A program made the position numbers and the translations under genes. A model generated the notes under the pieces. That model was not told the DNA's origin, did no database searches, and saw only the letters and a list, made by a program, of their open reading frames with translations. 54,535 bases of DNA from an uncultured Myxococcales bacterium (GTDB taxonomy: Bacteria; Myxococcota_A; UBA9042), in the NCBI GenBank assembly GCA_903850505.1, contig CAINLT010000157.1:1-54535 (forward strand), given 5' to 3'. How positions within the stretch are numbered: position 1 is the stretch's first letter; each line of letters begins with the position of its first letter. Positions 16,139 to 26,275 of the stretch are shown here, one piece after another.

Positions 16139-18586
16139 ATGAAGCTCAGCAACGTCCTCCTCGCAATCTCCTGTAGCCTGGCCATGGGCCTGAGCGCCTG
16201 TGGCAGCTCCTCGACAAGCTCGACGGCGGCCGACACCGCGATCACTGGCGACACGGGTGGCTCTGACGCCACCTCCGTCGCTGACGGCACGGGCGACACC
16301 GTGGGTTCGGACGGCTCTGCCGCCACCTGCTGCGCTGACCACGGCGCCGAGTGCGGCTTCATCAAGGAATGCCCGAAATCCTGCGGCGCGTGCAGCACCG
16401 GCCAGAAGTGCGACGCGACCCACAAGTGCATCGCCGACCTGAAGAAGCCGCTGAAGAAGTTCGGCGAGCCGTGCGGCCAGAACAAGGACTGCCCGTTCCC
16501 CCCCGATACGACCGACCAGACGGCGATGACGACCTACTTCGACTGCATCAACGCGCAGTGTGAAGACGGCGTGTGCAACGCCGGCGTGTGCACGAAGCAG
16601 TGCAACATCGCGACGGACGACAAGAACAACTCGACGGGTGCGACCGGCGCGGACGGCATCGAAGACGTCGGCGCGACGAGCGACTGCGGTGGCGCGGTCG
16701 ACGGCCCGTACGGCACCAAGTACTCGTGCGTGCAGCTGCTTTCCCCGCAGAACGGCAATGCCGCGAACTACATCTACTGCGTCGCTGAGAGCAGCTTCAA
16801 GCCCTGCAAGGCGGACAGCGATTGCGACACGGGCGATGTCTGCGACCTCCAGCTCATCTACGGCGCCTACCAGCAGATGTGTGCCCCGGCGCTCAAGACC
16901 CCCGTCGGTACCGACGGCGCGTACACGTACAAGGCCGGCGCCACGCTGGGCCAGGCGTGCAACAGCGATCCGACTGCGGGCGATCTCTCCCTCTGCGCCA
17001 ACGACTTCTGCTCCGGCGCGGGCTTCTGCCTCGGCTTCTGCAAGACCGACGCCGATTGCGCGACCCAGCCGGGCGGCGGCGCTGGCGGCTACTCCTGCAA
17101 GGCGAACATCAAGGTCGCCAGCAACCCGGCCTATTCGGCCAGCCTCTGCCTGCCCAAGGACTGCCAGATCGACAGCGATTGCGGCAACGGCTTCTTCTGC
17201 CGGCCGTACTGGAATGGCGTGAAGAAGCTCGCGGGCGAGCCCGATCCGAATGACGCGACCAAGCTCGTCTACCCGGCGTTCCAGCCCGGCTGCCAGCCCA
17301 TCGCCGCCAAGACCGTCAAGCCCGGCGACACGTGCGACCCGTACGTCAACAGCACCGGCGCCACCAAGCCCGGCGCGGCGTGCCAGAACCCGTACGCGTG
17401 CGTCGACGGCAGCTGCGGCAGCCTGTGCAAGACCACCAGTGATTGCGCGGCCGATCAGCAGTGCGGCGTGGAAGAGATCCCGCTCGACGTCGACAACCCG
17501 CAGGGCACCGGCGCGACCGACGGCATCTACGACTTTGAATTGTCGCTCAACATCTGCGCCTACCTGCCCAAGGCCGCCGGCAAATGCGCGGCTTCCAAGG
17601 ATTGCGCGGGCGCGTCGTCGTATTGCAAGGCGTTCGTTCACAAGCTGGACCTGCCCAAGGACGCGACGCCGATCGGCAACGACACCATCAACGGCGTCTG
17701 CGTCGCGCCGGACGCCAAGGGCGCCAAGGGCGGCGAGGTCTGCGGTCCCGCGGCCAATGACGCGTTCTGCGACAGCGGCTACTGCCTGAACACGCAGTCG
17801 TCGACCGGCACCGTCCAGCCCGGCTTCTGCGCGGACTACTGCTCCAGCAAGAGCGACTGCCCGGCGTCCATCTCGCTTGGCGGCACCAGCTACAAGACGT
17901 ACTGCCGCTCGCTGCGTCTCGGCTACAACAACACGCTGGACGACATCCGCGACGACCTTTGGCTGCCGGTCTGCTACCCGATCGCCGCGACCAACTCGTT
18001 GGAAGACTGCAGCGCCACCAAGAAGTGCAGCGCGGCGGGCGAACAATGCCTGCCGATGACGATCGCAACGGGCCCGGACAGCAGCGCTAAGGTCGAGTTC
18101 CTCTGCGCGACCGTCGGCGCGACCGCGACCAAGGCCATTGGCGAAGCGTGCAATGCCAATCCCGCCGCGGGCGCCGATCCGGAGTGCAAAGCCGGTCTCG
18201 GCTGCATGCCCGACGCTGCTGGCAAGGGCTACTGCACCGGCTTGTGCAGCAAGGACGCCGACTGCGGCAGCGGCAACGACGGCATGACCTGCGATTTGCA
18301 GAACCAGTGGCTGCCGCGCACGGACATCAGCAAGGCCGCCATCGTGCCGATCTGCAAGAAGGCCAAGGCCTGCGTGCCGTGCGGTCTCGACACGGACTGC
18401 GCCGGCAACTACGCCTGCAGCAACATCGCCGCCAGCGGTTCCGCCGCCGACGGCCGTTGCGCCCCGGGCTGCGCCGTCGACGCCGACTGCGCTGGCAAGG
18501 ACGGCGGCTCCAAGTGCATCGCCGCGCTGGGCACGGACGGCAAGGCGACGGGCAAGAAGGTCTGCGCGCCGGCGACCTGCAAGTAG
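16139..18586 (+). CDS. 815-residue Cys-rich repeat lipoprotein
   Basis: GGAG lies 7 bases before the ATG. The signal peptide ends in the lipobox LSACG, followed by a Ser/Thr/Asp/Ala tether of about 40 residues. The rest is a long array of short Cys-rich units of the type D-x-DC-x(4-8)-C: DSDCDTGDVC, DSDCGNGFFC, TSDCAADQQC, DADCGSGNDGMTC, DTDCAGNYAC. Many cysteines imply disulfide-stabilised modules, and the repeated Asp next to Cys could bind Ca2+. The start region includes CCADHGAECGFIKECPKSC. No enzyme motif is visible. Probable surface or spacer protein typical of myxobacteria. Confidence 0.88.
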   Translation: MKLSNVLLAISCSLAMGLSACGSSSTSSTAADTAITGDTGGSDATSVADGTGDTVGSDGSAATCCADHGAECGFIKECPKSCGACSTGQKCDATHKCIADLKKPLKKFGEPCGQNKDCPFPPDTTDQTAMTTYFDCINAQCEDGVCNAGVCTKQCNIATDDKNNSTGATGADGIEDVGATSDCGGAVDGPYGTKYSCVQLLSPQNGNAANYIYCVAESSFKPCKADSDCDTGDVCDLQLIYGAYQQMCAPALKTPVGTDGAYTYKAGATLGQACNSDPTAGDLSLCANDFCSGAGFCLGFCKTDADCATQPGGGAGGYSCKANIKVASNPAYSASLCLPKDCQIDSDCGNGFFCRPYWNGVKKLAGEPDPNDATKLVYPAFQPGCQPIAAKTVKPGDTCDPYVNSTGATKPGAACQNPYACVDGSCGSLCKTTSDCAADQQCGVEEIPLDVDNPQGTGATDGIYDFELSLNICAYLPKAAGKCAASKDCAGASSYCKAFVHKLDLPKDATPIGNDTINGVCVAPDAKGAKGGEVCGPAANDAFCDSGYCLNTQSSTGTVQPGFCADYCSSKSDCPASISLGGTSYKTYCRSLRLGYNNTLDDIRDDLWLPVCYPIAATNSLEDCSATKKCSAAGEQCLPMTIATGPDSSAKVEFLCATVGATATKAIGEACNANPAAGADPECKAGLGCMPDAAGKGYCTGLCSKDADCGSGNDGMTCDLQNQWLPRTDISKAAIVPICKKAKACVPCGLDTDCAGNYACSNIAASGSAADGRCAPGCAVDADCAGKDGGSKCIAALGTDGKATGKKVCAPATCK

Positions 18587-18609
18587 TCGTTCAGATCCAT
18601 CGACGAACT

Positions 18610-18654
18610 CATGCGTCCCAGCTCACGGCCTTTGCGCCGTGAGGTGGGACCATG
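18610..18654 (+). promoter_or_regulatory. Hairpin enclosing the ribosome-binding site and start codon of the next gene
   Basis: GTCCCAGCTCACGGC (18615-18629) and GCCGTGAGGTGGGAC (18636-18650) pair over 15 positions with one mismatch around a 6-base loop. With a one-base bulge the stem extends by CATG/CATG, which includes the ATG at 18652. The Shine-Dalgarno-like GAGGTGG is inside the 3' arm. It may also terminate transcription of the preceding gene, but there is no U-tract. Confidence 0.6.
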
Positions 18655-18948
18655 CGTTTTTGGACTGTGCAGCGTTGGATTGTGCTGTTGTCGCTCGGCG
18701 CGGCGCCCGCGGTTGCGGAGACGCCGCACGCGCGCCGGCTGGACACGCTCGTGGACGCGGCGCGGGAGATCCTCGTGGCGGAGGCGCAGCGGCCGTCGCG
18801 ACCGCCGCCGTTGCCCGAGCCTTTCCGTTGCTGGACCGCGCCGCCGTTTGTGTTCTGCGTGGCGATGCTGGCCGAAGGCGCGAAAGGGACCGTCACCCGA
18901 CGGGGCGGAGGCGCGCCGCTAGCGCGTCTCCGGGAGCGCAGCGAGTAG
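18652..18948 (+). CDS. Small secreted hypothetical protein
   Basis: 98 residues. The N-terminus MRFWTVQRWIVLLSLGAAPAVAETP is a good Sec signal peptide with predicted cleavage after AVA. The mature part has a Pro-rich segment and two Cys (about residues 60 and 69: FRCW and FVFCVA), which could pair. The third codon positions are strongly G/C, as in neighbouring real genes. No family is recognised. Its start codon and ribosome-binding site lie in the hairpin at 18610-18654, so translation may be controlled. It faces the POT gene. Confidence 0.55.
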   Translation: MRFWTVQRWIVLLSLGAAPAVAETPHARRLDTLVDAAREILVAEAQRPSRPPPLPEPFRCWTAPPFVFCVAMLAEGAKGTVTRRGGGAPLARLRERSE

Positions 18949-18955
18949 GGCCCGG

Positions 18956-18974
18956 TCCGGCCGCCTCGGCCGGA
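18956..18974. terminator. Short hairpin between convergent genes
   Basis: TCCGGCC-GCCTC-GGCCGGA forms a 7-bp perfect stem with a 5-base loop, located between the ends of the genes at 18652 and 19014. It has no U-tract on either strand. Confidence 0.4.
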
Positions 18975-19013
18975 TTCGCCCAGACGATGCGGCTGCGTCT
19001 CGTGCTGGAGGAC

Positions 19014-20576
19014 TCAGCCCTGCAGCACGACCTGCCCGCGGAACGACCGCGCGCGCCAGGCAAACAGCACCGCCGACAGCGCCATCAGCGCCGCGAACAC
19101 CCAGAAGAACCGCTCCGGCGGCAGCGACTTCAGCCCGGCCAGCGCCGCGACAAGCAGGTTGCCCACGGAAACCGACAGCGACCACAGGCCCACGACCGTC
19201 GACTTCATGGCCCGCGGCGCCTGCGTGTAGGCGAATTCCAGCCCTGTCACTGACACCAGCACTTCGCCCAGCGTGATCAGCACGAACGGCAGCACCTGCC
19301 ACAGCACGCTCACCGACTCGCGCGCCGACACGTCGATCTGCCGTTGGATCAGCGCGATCGCCACGAACGACAGCGCGGAAATCGCCATGCCCGCGGTCAT
19401 CTTGCCCAGCGGCGTCACGCGCCCACCGAGCCGCCGCCACGCCGGCAGCAGCACGCCCGCCATCAGCGGGATCAGCAGCATCACGAACAGCGGGTTGAGC
19501 GCGTTGATTTGGCTGGCTTGCACGGTCAGAGGCCCGAGCGGCGTCTCGAACGTCCGCAGCATGTCCTTGGCCTGTACCACCCACGACGAACCGCGCTGGT
19601 CAAACAGCGCCCAGAACACGCTCACCAGCGCGAACACGGACAGCAGCCGCAGCACCGCGCGCGTCCCGTCGACCGCCGCAGCGTCCAGACGCCGCTCCGC
19701 GGTTTGCCACAGCGTTTCATCGCGCTCGCGATGGCGCAGCCCCTGCCACAGCACCGACAGCACGCCGCGATCCGGCTGAATCCGCGCGCGCCACGCAAAC
19801 AGCGTCAGCCCCGCGGCGATGCACGCCAGCGACACTCCGAGCTTTCCGTACCACGGCAGCCCGCCCGTGAACCACAGCGACCCCAGCGACAGGAACAGCA
19901 GCGTCGAGCTCGCCGCGTCCAGGAGACCCAGACGCCCGCCCGGCATCGGCGGCGCGTGATTGTACCGCTTGCGGCCGAGCCACAAGATGAACGTCGCCAC
20001 GCCCATGAGCACGCCCGGGATGCCAAAGGCCACCGCCGGGCCAAACCGCACCTTCAGCCACGGCACCAGCAGCGTCGCGAAGAACGAGCCAAAATTGATG
20101 ATGAAGTAGAAGGCCTGGAAGATCTTCTCGACGAGCTTCTCCTGCCCCGCGCGGTACTGGTCGCCGACGAACGCGGACACGCACGGCTTGATGCCGCCTG
20201 AACCGACCGCGATGAGCGCGAGGCCGAGGTGCATGCCGCCAATCGACTCTTCGCCGATCGCCAGCACCGCGTGGCCGAGGCAGTAGACGAGCGATAGCCA
20301 GAAGATGGTCCGGTACTTGCCCAGCAGGCGGTCGGCGAGGATCGCGCCGATCATCGGCAGCGCGTACGCCGCGGCGGTGAACAGGTGATAATCGGCGGTC
20401 GCAGCGGTCTTGGCATCCGCGGCGTTCAAGTGCGCCGTCTGTGCGTACAGGCTGATCATGTGCTCGGTCAGGATCGCGCGCATCCCGTAGAACGAGAAAC
20501 GCTCGCAGCCTTCATTGCCGATGATGAAGCCGATGCCGCGCGGGTGGCGCTGCACGGCCGGCGCGCTCTCCGTCAT
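19014..20576 (-). CDS. POT/PTR2-family proton-dependent oligopeptide transporter
   Basis: 520 residues with about 12-14 membrane helices. The diagnostic ExxERFxYYG motif appears as [10 protein letters not shown] (about 22-31), and the second PTR2 signature as [13 protein letters not shown] (about 155-168). [17 protein letters not shown] and [16 protein letters not shown] are also typical of POT proteins. These symporters import di- and tripeptides across the inner membrane with protons. The start codon overlaps the stop of the EGF-repeat gene in an ATGA arrangement, so the two are translationally coupled. Confidence 0.93.
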   Translation of the reverse strand: MTESAPAVQRHPRGIGFIIGNEGCERFSFYGMRAILTEHMISLYAQTAHLNAADAKTAATADYHLFTAAAYALPMIGAILADRLLGKYRTIFWLSLVYCLGHAVLAIGEESIGGMHLGLALIAVGSGGIKPCVSAFVGDQYRAGQEKLVEKIFQAFYFIINFGSFFATLLVPWLKVRFGPAVAFGIPGVLMGVATFILWLGRKRYNHAPPMPGGRLGLLDAASSTLLFLSLGSLWFTGGLPWYGKLGVSLACIAAGLTLFAWRARIQPDRGVLSVLWQGLRHRERDETLWQTAERRLDAAAVDGTRAVLRLLSVFALVSVFWALFDQRGSSWVVQAKDMLRTFETPLGPLTVQASQINALNPLFVMLLIPLMAGVLLPAWRRLGGRVTPLGKMTAGMAISALSFVAIALIQRQIDVSARESVSVLWQVLPFVLITLGEVLVSVTGLEFAYTQAPRAMKSTVVGLWSLSVSVGNLLVAALAGLKSLPPERFFWVFAALMALSAVLFAWRARSFRGQVVLQG

Positions 20577-23500
20577 TTGACCCAGACGTTGATGTCGTCG
20601 ATGCCGTACGACGCGGTGGCGGCGTCGCTGTTCAGCGTCGAGCTGAACTGGATGATCGCGTTGGCCGACGCATGGTCAAACGTCGCCTTGGGGTAGCGCT
20701 TCAAGTCGGCGAGCGTCGTGTTGCCGCAGGAGTCGGGCGTGCTGCCCGTCGCGATCGGGTTGACCACGGTGTCGGTCCAGACCTGCAGGCCGTCGACTTG
20801 CAGCATCACGGCCTCGCCGATCCACGCGTCGATGCACTGCACGGTGCCCTGGACGCGCATCTGGCTGTGGCTGGGCAGGCTGCCGACCGAGTCGCTCATC
20901 GCGTAGTTCTTGCCGGCAACGCCGACGCCGCCGAGGAGGCCGCTGCTGCCGCACGTTGTCAGCGTCTTGGGCGACCAGCCGCCCGCGCTCGCGTTGAAGT
21001 CGTTCTGCACGACGCGCGTCCAGCCGGCGCTGTCGCACCACATCTGCGTGGCAGGCGCGGCGGTCCATTTCAGCCAGTAGAACCCGTCGGCGAGCGCGCC
21101 GTCCAAGTCGAAGATCGCCTTGCAGTTGGCGGCAGGCTGGTTCTGCGAGCCCAGGACGTTGCACGTCTGGATGCCGTCGCCCGCGTAGGGCGCGTTGCAC
21201 GTGCACGTGAAGCTCCCGGGCGTATTGGCGCATTCCGCGTACGGGTTGCACGGCGTGCCGGCGCCGTGAATCGAGAGGTTGCTGACCTCCACGCCGTGCG
21301 TCGCGTTGTTGCCGCCGTCCACCGTGTCAAAGGCGAAGCGGACGCGCACGGATTTGCCGCCGTAGCCGTTCAAGTACACCGTGTAGTGCTTGTTGACGCC
21401 CATCGCCGCGGTCTGCGAGGCCTTGTCCCACACCGTCACGACCTGTTCGGTCGCGCCCGAGCCGATGACCAACTGCACGAGGAACTTGTCATAGTACGTC
21501 CCCACGTCGGTGTTGATGAGCACGTCAAAGCCGAGGTGATGCCACGGGTGCGAGGACAACGTCACGCTCGGACCGGTCGCGTTGCCCTTGTTGGCCCACG
21601 TGTCGCCGCCGACCGCCGTCGCGTAATTGCCCGCCGCTGGATTGCCGTAGTACAGCACGCCGTTCCACAACTGCCAGGCGACGCTGGGCGGCACGCCCGA
21701 GGATTGCGGATTGCTCGGCGCGTACAGGTTTGGCGGGTCCAGCGTCCAGCCGCTTACGCCCATGCTGCTGAAGTCCCACGCCCAGTCGATGCCCGGGCAC
21801 TCGTCAATGTCCGTGCACGTCTTGCCGTCGCCGCTGAAACCGGATTTGCAGGCGCAGTTGAAGCTGCCGGGCGTGTTGTTGCACGCGGCGTTGGGGCTGC
21901 AGTTGGCGGCGCCGTTGGTGCATTCGTTGATGTCCGTGCACGTCTTGCCGTCGCCGGTGAAGCCAGCGTTGCAGGCGCACTGGAAGCCGCCGGGCGAGTT
22001 GCTGCACGTCGCGTCGGCGGCGCATCCCGCGGTGCCGAGGACGCACTCGTTGATGTCCGTGCACGTGACGCCGTCGCCCGCGAAGCCGGCGTTGCAGGCG
22101 CACTGGAAGCTGCCCAGCGAATTGGTGCACGTCGCGCTGGCGCTGCATGGCGGGACGGCGGCGGCGCATTCGTCGATGTCCGCGCACGTGGTGCCGTAGC
22201 CCGAGTAGCCCGGCTTGCAGTTGCACGTGAAGCTGCCCGGCGTGTTCTTGCACGTGGCGTCGACTGCGCAGGGGCTGACCGTCGCGGCGCACTCGTTGAC
22301 GTCCACGCACGTGAATCCGTCACCGGTGAATCCTGCGTTGCACGCGCAAGTGTAGCTGCCCGGCGTGTTGGTGCACGTCGCGCTGCCCGAGCAGGTCGCG
22401 ATGCCCAGCGCGCACTCGTCGACCTCCGTGCAGCCGATGTTGCCAAAGCCGCTGTAGCCGGAATCGCAGGTGCAGATGGGGTCGGCGCCGACCATCGCGC
22501 ACGTGGCGTTGTTGGCGCACGTCGTCGTTTTGCACAGGTCGTTCTGGCTGCAGTACTTGCCTGAGCCCGAGTAGATGGGGCCATTGCACGTGCAGGCATA
22601 GCTCCCGTCCGTGTCGGCGCACGACGCGTTGACGTCGCACGGATACACAGCGGCGGCGCACTCGTTGATGTTCACGCACGCGCCGGTTGCGTCCATGAAG
22701 TAGCCGGTCTGGCACACGCACTGCGCGCCCGGGACCGTGTTCTTGCACGCGGCATGCGCGCCACACGTCAGCGCGCCCGTGGCGCACTCGTCGATGTCCG
22801 TGCAGTCCTTGCCGTCGCCCGTGAAGCCGGTCTTGCACGTGCACGTGTAGCTGCCCGGCGTGTCGGTGCACGTCGCGTCGGGGGAGCAGATCGCGTCGCC
22901 GTTCTGGCATTCGTCCTGCTGCACGCAGATCTTGCCGTCGCCCTTGTAGCCGGGTTTGCACAGGCAGAAGAAGCCGCCGGGCTTGTTGGTGCAGTTCGAG
23001 TCGGGCGAGCACCCGGTGGTGCCGTCCAGGCACTCGTCGATGTCCACGCAGAAGCTGCCGTCGCCGAGGAAGCCCTTGTCGCACGTGCATGTGTGGCTGC
23101 CGATGCTGTTCTTGCACGCCGCGTTGGCGTCGCACACTTCCGGGACGATTTGGCACTCGTCGATGTCCTTGCACGTCATCCCGTCGCCGGAATAGCCGGG
23201 CTGGCAGGTGCACACATAGCTGCCGTCCTGGTTCGTGCACGCGCCGTTGAAGCCGCACGGTCCGGGTGTGGCTTGGCATTCGTTGACGTCCGTGCACGTG
23301 ACGCCGTTGCCGGTGTAGCCGTCCTTGCACGTGCACTGGAAGCCGCCGATCGTGTTGTTGCAGTTGGCGTTGACGCTGCAGTAGCCCGACGCGCATTCGT
23401 CGATGTCCAGGCAGAAATAGCCGTCACCAGTGAAGCCGCTGTTGCACGTGCAGGTCGGCTCGAGCGTGCTGGAGTTGACGCACGTGGCCTTCTTGTCGCA

Positions 23501-24547
23501 CGGGTTGAGTTTGGATTTGCAGACGTCAAAAGCCTGCACGGTCAGCGTGGGACTCGTCGCCAGTGGCGCGCTCACCTGGTCGTCAGACGCAATCGCTGTG
23601 CAGTAGACCTGCGCGCCCGCCAGCAGCGAAGTGCCCTTGGCGTCGGAAGCCAGCTTGTCGATGTTGACGGTCTGCGTCGTCACGCCCGGGTTCACATACG
23701 CGCCGACGCGCCAGCCCCACGCCAGCGTGACCGCATCGCCGTCGACGTCGCTCGCGGGCGTCGCCAGCTCACACGTCACGTCGCTCAGCAAATCCGCATT
23801 CGCTGGCGTGATTTTCAGCACCGGCAGGTTGGGCGGCGCATCGCCAATTACCACCTGCGCCGTCGCGCCGGGACTGTCGCCCGTGCCGTCATTGGCGATC
23901 GCCGTCACGATCCACGCCTCGCCGCGCTTGTGCGTTCCCGCCGTCAGCTCGCCGTTCGCGCCGCCCGGATGCACCGTCGTCTCGCCCGCCTTGTGCCAGT
24001 CAAAGCGCACGTGCAGCTTGTCCGGCGCGCGGTCGATGTCCGTCGGTGGCTTGGTCAGCACCGGCACCAGGTCGTCCAGCGTCGTCGGCTTGTCCGGCTT
24101 GATGCTCACCGCCGGCGCGGTCGGCGGCGTGTTGATCAGCAGCCCAAGGTCGCGGCCGGCATGCGCGCCGTTCCCGTCGGTCACTTCCACGTGCAGCGAC
24201 TGCGGCCCGGCGGGCAGGTCCGCCTTGTCAAACGCGGAGCGCCCCGCGGCGTCCAGAGGCCCGGTCGCCAGCACCTTCTTGTCCGCAGTTGTCCACGTCG
24301 CCGTCAGCAGGTCGTAGGCCACCGTTCCGCCCGTCACCAGCGCGGAGAAATGAATCGTTTCACCGATGTTGACCGAAGCGCCGTTGTGCGGCGACTCAAT
24401 TGTCACCGACAGCGGCAGCGCGACCGCATCGCCCGTGTCGGTCAGCGCGTCCTCTGGCGCGGTGTCCAGCGGGACGATCTGAATTTCACCGCAAGCGCTG
24501 GAAATCAGCAGCAGCAAGGGCAGGAAGATGCGGAACGGGTGGGACAT
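20573..24547 (-). CDS. 1324-residue lipoprotein with about 15 EGF-like domains and a nested jelly-roll domain
   Basis: Signal peptide with lipobox ISSACG (Cys19). Residues about 45-340 are three Ig/cadherin-like beta-sandwich segments. Residues 343-911 are 14 EGF-like domains, most starting with the Ca-binding DIDEC, DVNEC or DINEC and ending GFTGDGxTC. Domain 15 starts with DIDEC at 913-917, is interrupted by about 178 residues resembling a MAM/jelly-roll domain, and resumes with [16 protein letters not shown] at 1100. Next comes [20 protein letters not shown]...[10 protein letters not shown], like the N-terminal part of fibrinogen-related domains, and a second jelly-roll ending in IDDINVWVK. 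The architecture looks animal-like. Likely surface adhesin or binding protein. Confidence 0.92.
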   Translation of the reverse strand: MSHPFRIFLPLLLLISSACGEIQIVPLDTAPEDALTDTGDAVALPLSVTIESPHNGASVNIGETIHFSALVTGGTVAYDLLTATWTTADKKVLATGPLDAAGRSAFDKADLPAGPQSLHVEVTDGNGAHAGRDLGLLINTPPTAPAVSIKPDKPTTLDDLVPVLTKPPTDIDRAPDKLHVRFDWHKAGETTVHPGGANGELTAGTHKRGEAWIVTAIANDGTGDSPGATAQVVIGDAPPNLPVLKITPANADLLSDVTCELATPASDVDGDAVTLAWGWRVGAYVNPGVTTQTVNIDKLASDAKGTSLLAGAQVYCTAIASDDQVSAPLATSPTLTVQAFDVCKSKLNPCDKKATCVNSSTLEPTCTCNSGFTGDGYFCLDIDECASGYCSVNANCNNTIGGFQCTCKDGYTGNGVTCTDVNECQATPGPCGFNGACTNQDGSYVCTCQPGYSGDGMTCKDIDECQIVPEVCDANAACKNSIGSHTCTCDKGFLGDGSFCVDIDECLDGTTGCSPDSNCTNKPGGFFCLCKPGYKGDGKICVQQDECQNGDAICSPDATCTDTPGSYTCTCKTGFTGDGKDCTDIDECATGALTCGAHAACKNTVPGAQCVCQTGYFMDATGACVNINECAAAVYPCDVNASCADTDGSYACTCNGPIYSGSGKYCSQNDLCKTTTCANNATCAMVGADPICTCDSGYSGFGNIGCTEVDECALGIATCSGSATCTNTPGSYTCACNAGFTGDGFTCVDVNECAATVSPCAVDATCKNTPGSFTCNCKPGYSGYGTTCADIDECAAAVPPCSASATCTNSLGSFQCACNAGFAGDGVTCTDINECVLGTAGCAADATCSNSPGGFQCACNAGFTGDGKTCTDINECTNGAANCSPNAACNNTPGSFNCACKSGFSGDGKTCTDIDECPGIDWAWDFSSMGVSGWTLDPPNLYAPSNPQSSGVPPSVAWQLWNGVLYYGNPAAGNYATAVGGDTWANKGNATGPSVTLSSHPWHHLGFDVLINTDVGTYYDKFLVQLVIGSGATEQVVTVWDKASQTAAMGVNKHYTVYLNGYGGKSVRVRFAFDTVDGGNNATHGVEVSNLSIHGAGTPCNPYAECANTPGSFTCTCNAPYAGDGIQTCNVLGSQNQPAANCKAIFDLDGALADGFYWLKWTAAPATQMWCDSAGWTRVVQNDFNASAGGWSPKTLTTCGSSGLLGGVGVAGKNYAMSDSVGSLPSHSQMRVQGTVQCIDAWIGEAVMLQVDGLQVWTDTVVNPIATGSTPDSCGNTTLADLKRYPKATFDHASANAIIQFSSTLNSDAATASYGIDDINVWVK
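21797..23521 (-). repeat. Tandem degenerate repeats encoding EGF-like domains
   Basis: Units of about 120-130 bases recur, each with a GTCGATGTCC-like segment on the plus strand (the DIDEC codons) and a GCACGTGCA-like Cys segment. They are diverged at DNA level, so the array is old or under selection for six cysteines per unit rather than a recent expansion. Confidence 0.8.
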
Positions 24548-24689
24548 CAAGGGCGCCTCGGCGACAAACTTCAGCAGTTTGCAGTCTTCCGGCCATTGGC
24601 ACAAGCGAACAGGCGTGCTTGCGTGCGGGTTGGCATGCGGCCAAGATCGCCGTCGCGGCTGCTTTGAGCCGCACCTCTGGAGAGCCGGA

Positions 24690-25421
24690 ATGCGCGCTTC
24701 TATCCTGATCCTGGGCTTCTGCGCCGCGGCTTGCGGCAGCAAAGCCAGTCCGGCGGACACGGCGGTGGTGGACGACGCCGTCCTCGGGAGCGACACCAGC
24801 GAACTCGCGGATCTCGGCCTGCGGAGTGGCGACGACATCGGCGTGGGCGTCGTCTGCGGCGAGAACTGGAAGCAGGGCTATTGCATCAAGTTCACGTTCC
24901 ACGGCCAGAAGTTCGACGGACGCACGTTCACTGTCCAGCGCGACCTGACCGGCACGTCGAGCACAGTCGTCTTTGGCGACACGCACATGCAGCCGCCGGC
25001 CGTCTCGCTGGCGATTCACGACACGTGGCAACTCGGAACGTACAAGGACCCGCTTGACCTCAACATCGTGCTGGGCAACCTCGTCAAAGCGCCGGGCTTC
25101 CCCCCGTTTGTGCCCCAAGCCGCCGACTATCCGTTCAGCTGCACGCCGCCTTACCTCGACTTTTCCTACGGCAACATCCGCTACCGCTCCACGTGTCCCG
25201 GCTTGGCCGGCGACATCAACGTCAAGCAGTGGAGCGCGACGCCGGGCGGGCAGGTGAGCGGTCGGTTCGCCGGCCACTTGCAGCAATTCCTGGGCGCCAA
25301 TGACGACTGCAAGGACGCCACCGTCGTCGCGGCCGCGTGCAAGTCGGCGCTGAACACCGTCGACGTCGAAGGCACGTTTGGCGTCACTTTGCCCGCGCTC
25401 AACAGCGACTTGGCGCCGTGA
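24690..25421 (+). CDS. Hypothetical lipoprotein, first gene of a three-gene operon
   Basis: 243 residues; GGAGAG precedes the ATG. The signal peptide ends in the lipobox CAAACG, followed by an Asp/Ala/Ser tether (about 16-52). The mature domain has strand-rich segments ([29 protein letters not shown]) and about eight cysteines, including [12 protein letters not shown] and [16 protein letters not shown]. No family is recognised. The stop codon overlaps the ATG of the hydrolase gene by one base (TGATG), indicating coupling. It is divergent from the EGF-repeat gene; no strong promoter is visible in the 142-base gap. Confidence 0.8.
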   Translation: MRASILILGFCAAACGSKASPADTAVVDDAVLGSDTSELADLGLRSGDDIGVGVVCGENWKQGYCIKFTFHGQKFDGRTFTVQRDLTGTSSTVVFGDTHMQPPAVSLAIHDTWQLGTYKDPLDLNIVLGNLVKAPGFPPFVPQAADYPFSCTPPYLDFSYGNIRYRSTCPGLAGDINVKQWSATPGGQVSGRFAGHLQQFLGANDDCKDATVVAAACKSALNTVDVEGTFGVTLPALNSDLAP

Positions 25422-26275
25422 TGGACACCACGCGCTCCTGGCATCCGGCTGGCCAGTGGCTGGCGCTCACGTCGTTCTCCGGCGCGCGCGTGCACTTCGT
25501 CCGGCCGCGCCCGCATGCGGGGCCGCCGCTGCTGCTGATCCACGGTTTTGCCCAGTCGTCTTGGGCTTGGCGCTTCGTCCTGCCGCAGCTCTGCCAGCAC
25601 TTTGACGTCATCGCCGTGTGCCTGCCGGGCATCGGCTGGTCGGACAAGCCGGCGGACGTCGACTACCGCTATCCGGCGCAAGTGGCGCGGCTCGTCGAAC
25701 TGCTCGACCGGCTGGAGCTGCCGTCCGCGCACGTCTGCGGCAGCTCAATGGGCGGCGCGCTGGCGCTTTGGCTGGCCGCGGCGCACCGGGATCGCCTGCA
25801 GAAGCTCATCCTTGTCGGTCCCGCGGCGCACGGCATGTTCCCGGCTGCGTTGCTGGCGGAGACGCAGCATGAAGCGCTGGCGCCGATGTGGGCGCTGCCG
25901 GGCTTCGCGCTGATCCTCAAGCTCGGGCTGACGCACGGCGCGTACAAGCACCTGCCGATCGACGACCACTACATGGCGCACTTCCTCGCGCCGCTGCGTT
26001 CTCCGGGCGGCATCGTCGCAACGCTGCGCATTGCCAGGACGTTTCGCAAGGACCTGCAAGCCCTGGAGCCGCTGCTGCCGCTCGTGCAGGCGCCAACGCT
26101 GCTGATCTGGGGGCGCCACGATCGGCTTGTCCCGCGCCACATCATCCGCCACGTGGAGCGCCGCGTGCCGCAAGCGCGCCTGCTTGTGTATGATGGAAGC
26201 GGCCACTGTCCGCAGGAAGAAGAACCAGGCCGATTCGTCGCCGACGTGGGCGATTTCTTGAGGGAGGCCCCGTGA
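25421..26275 (+). CDS. Alpha/beta hydrolase
   Basis: 284 residues. The oxyanion segment LLLIHGFAQSSWAWRF, nucleophile elbow GSSMGGALAL (catalytic Ser), acid in WGRHDRLVP and His in GSGHCPQEEEP follow the standard hydrolase order. No signal peptide, so it is cytosolic. It is close to the broad esterase/epoxide-hydrolase/haloalkane-type subfamily; the substrate cannot be told. The ATG overlaps the stop of the lipoprotein gene, and its own stop overlaps the GTG of the SDR gene by 4 bases. Confidence 0.9.
   Translation: MDTTRSWHPAGQWLALTSFSGARVHFVRPRPHAGPPLLLIHGFAQSSWAWRFVLPQLCQHFDVIAVCLPGIGWSDKPADVDYRYPAQVARLVELLDRLELPSAHVCGSSMGGALALWLAAAHRDRLQKLILVGPAAHGMFPAALLAETQHEALAPMWALPGFALILKLGLTHGAYKHLPIDDHYMAHFLAPLRSPGGIVATLRIARTFRKDLQALEPLLPLVQAPTLLIWGRHDRLVPRHIIRHVERRVPQARLLVYDGSGHCPQEEEPGRFVADVGDFLREAP

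Noticed and set aside
21797..23521. Regular repeats that could be read as a CRISPR-like array
   Set aside because: Units of about 125 bases are degenerate and in-frame with six Cys per unit; they encode EGF domains.
20672..24667. Two plus-strand open frames opposite the EGF-repeat gene
   Set aside because: They mirror the EGF repeats in another frame (Ala/Val/Arg-rich) and have no start signals or domains.
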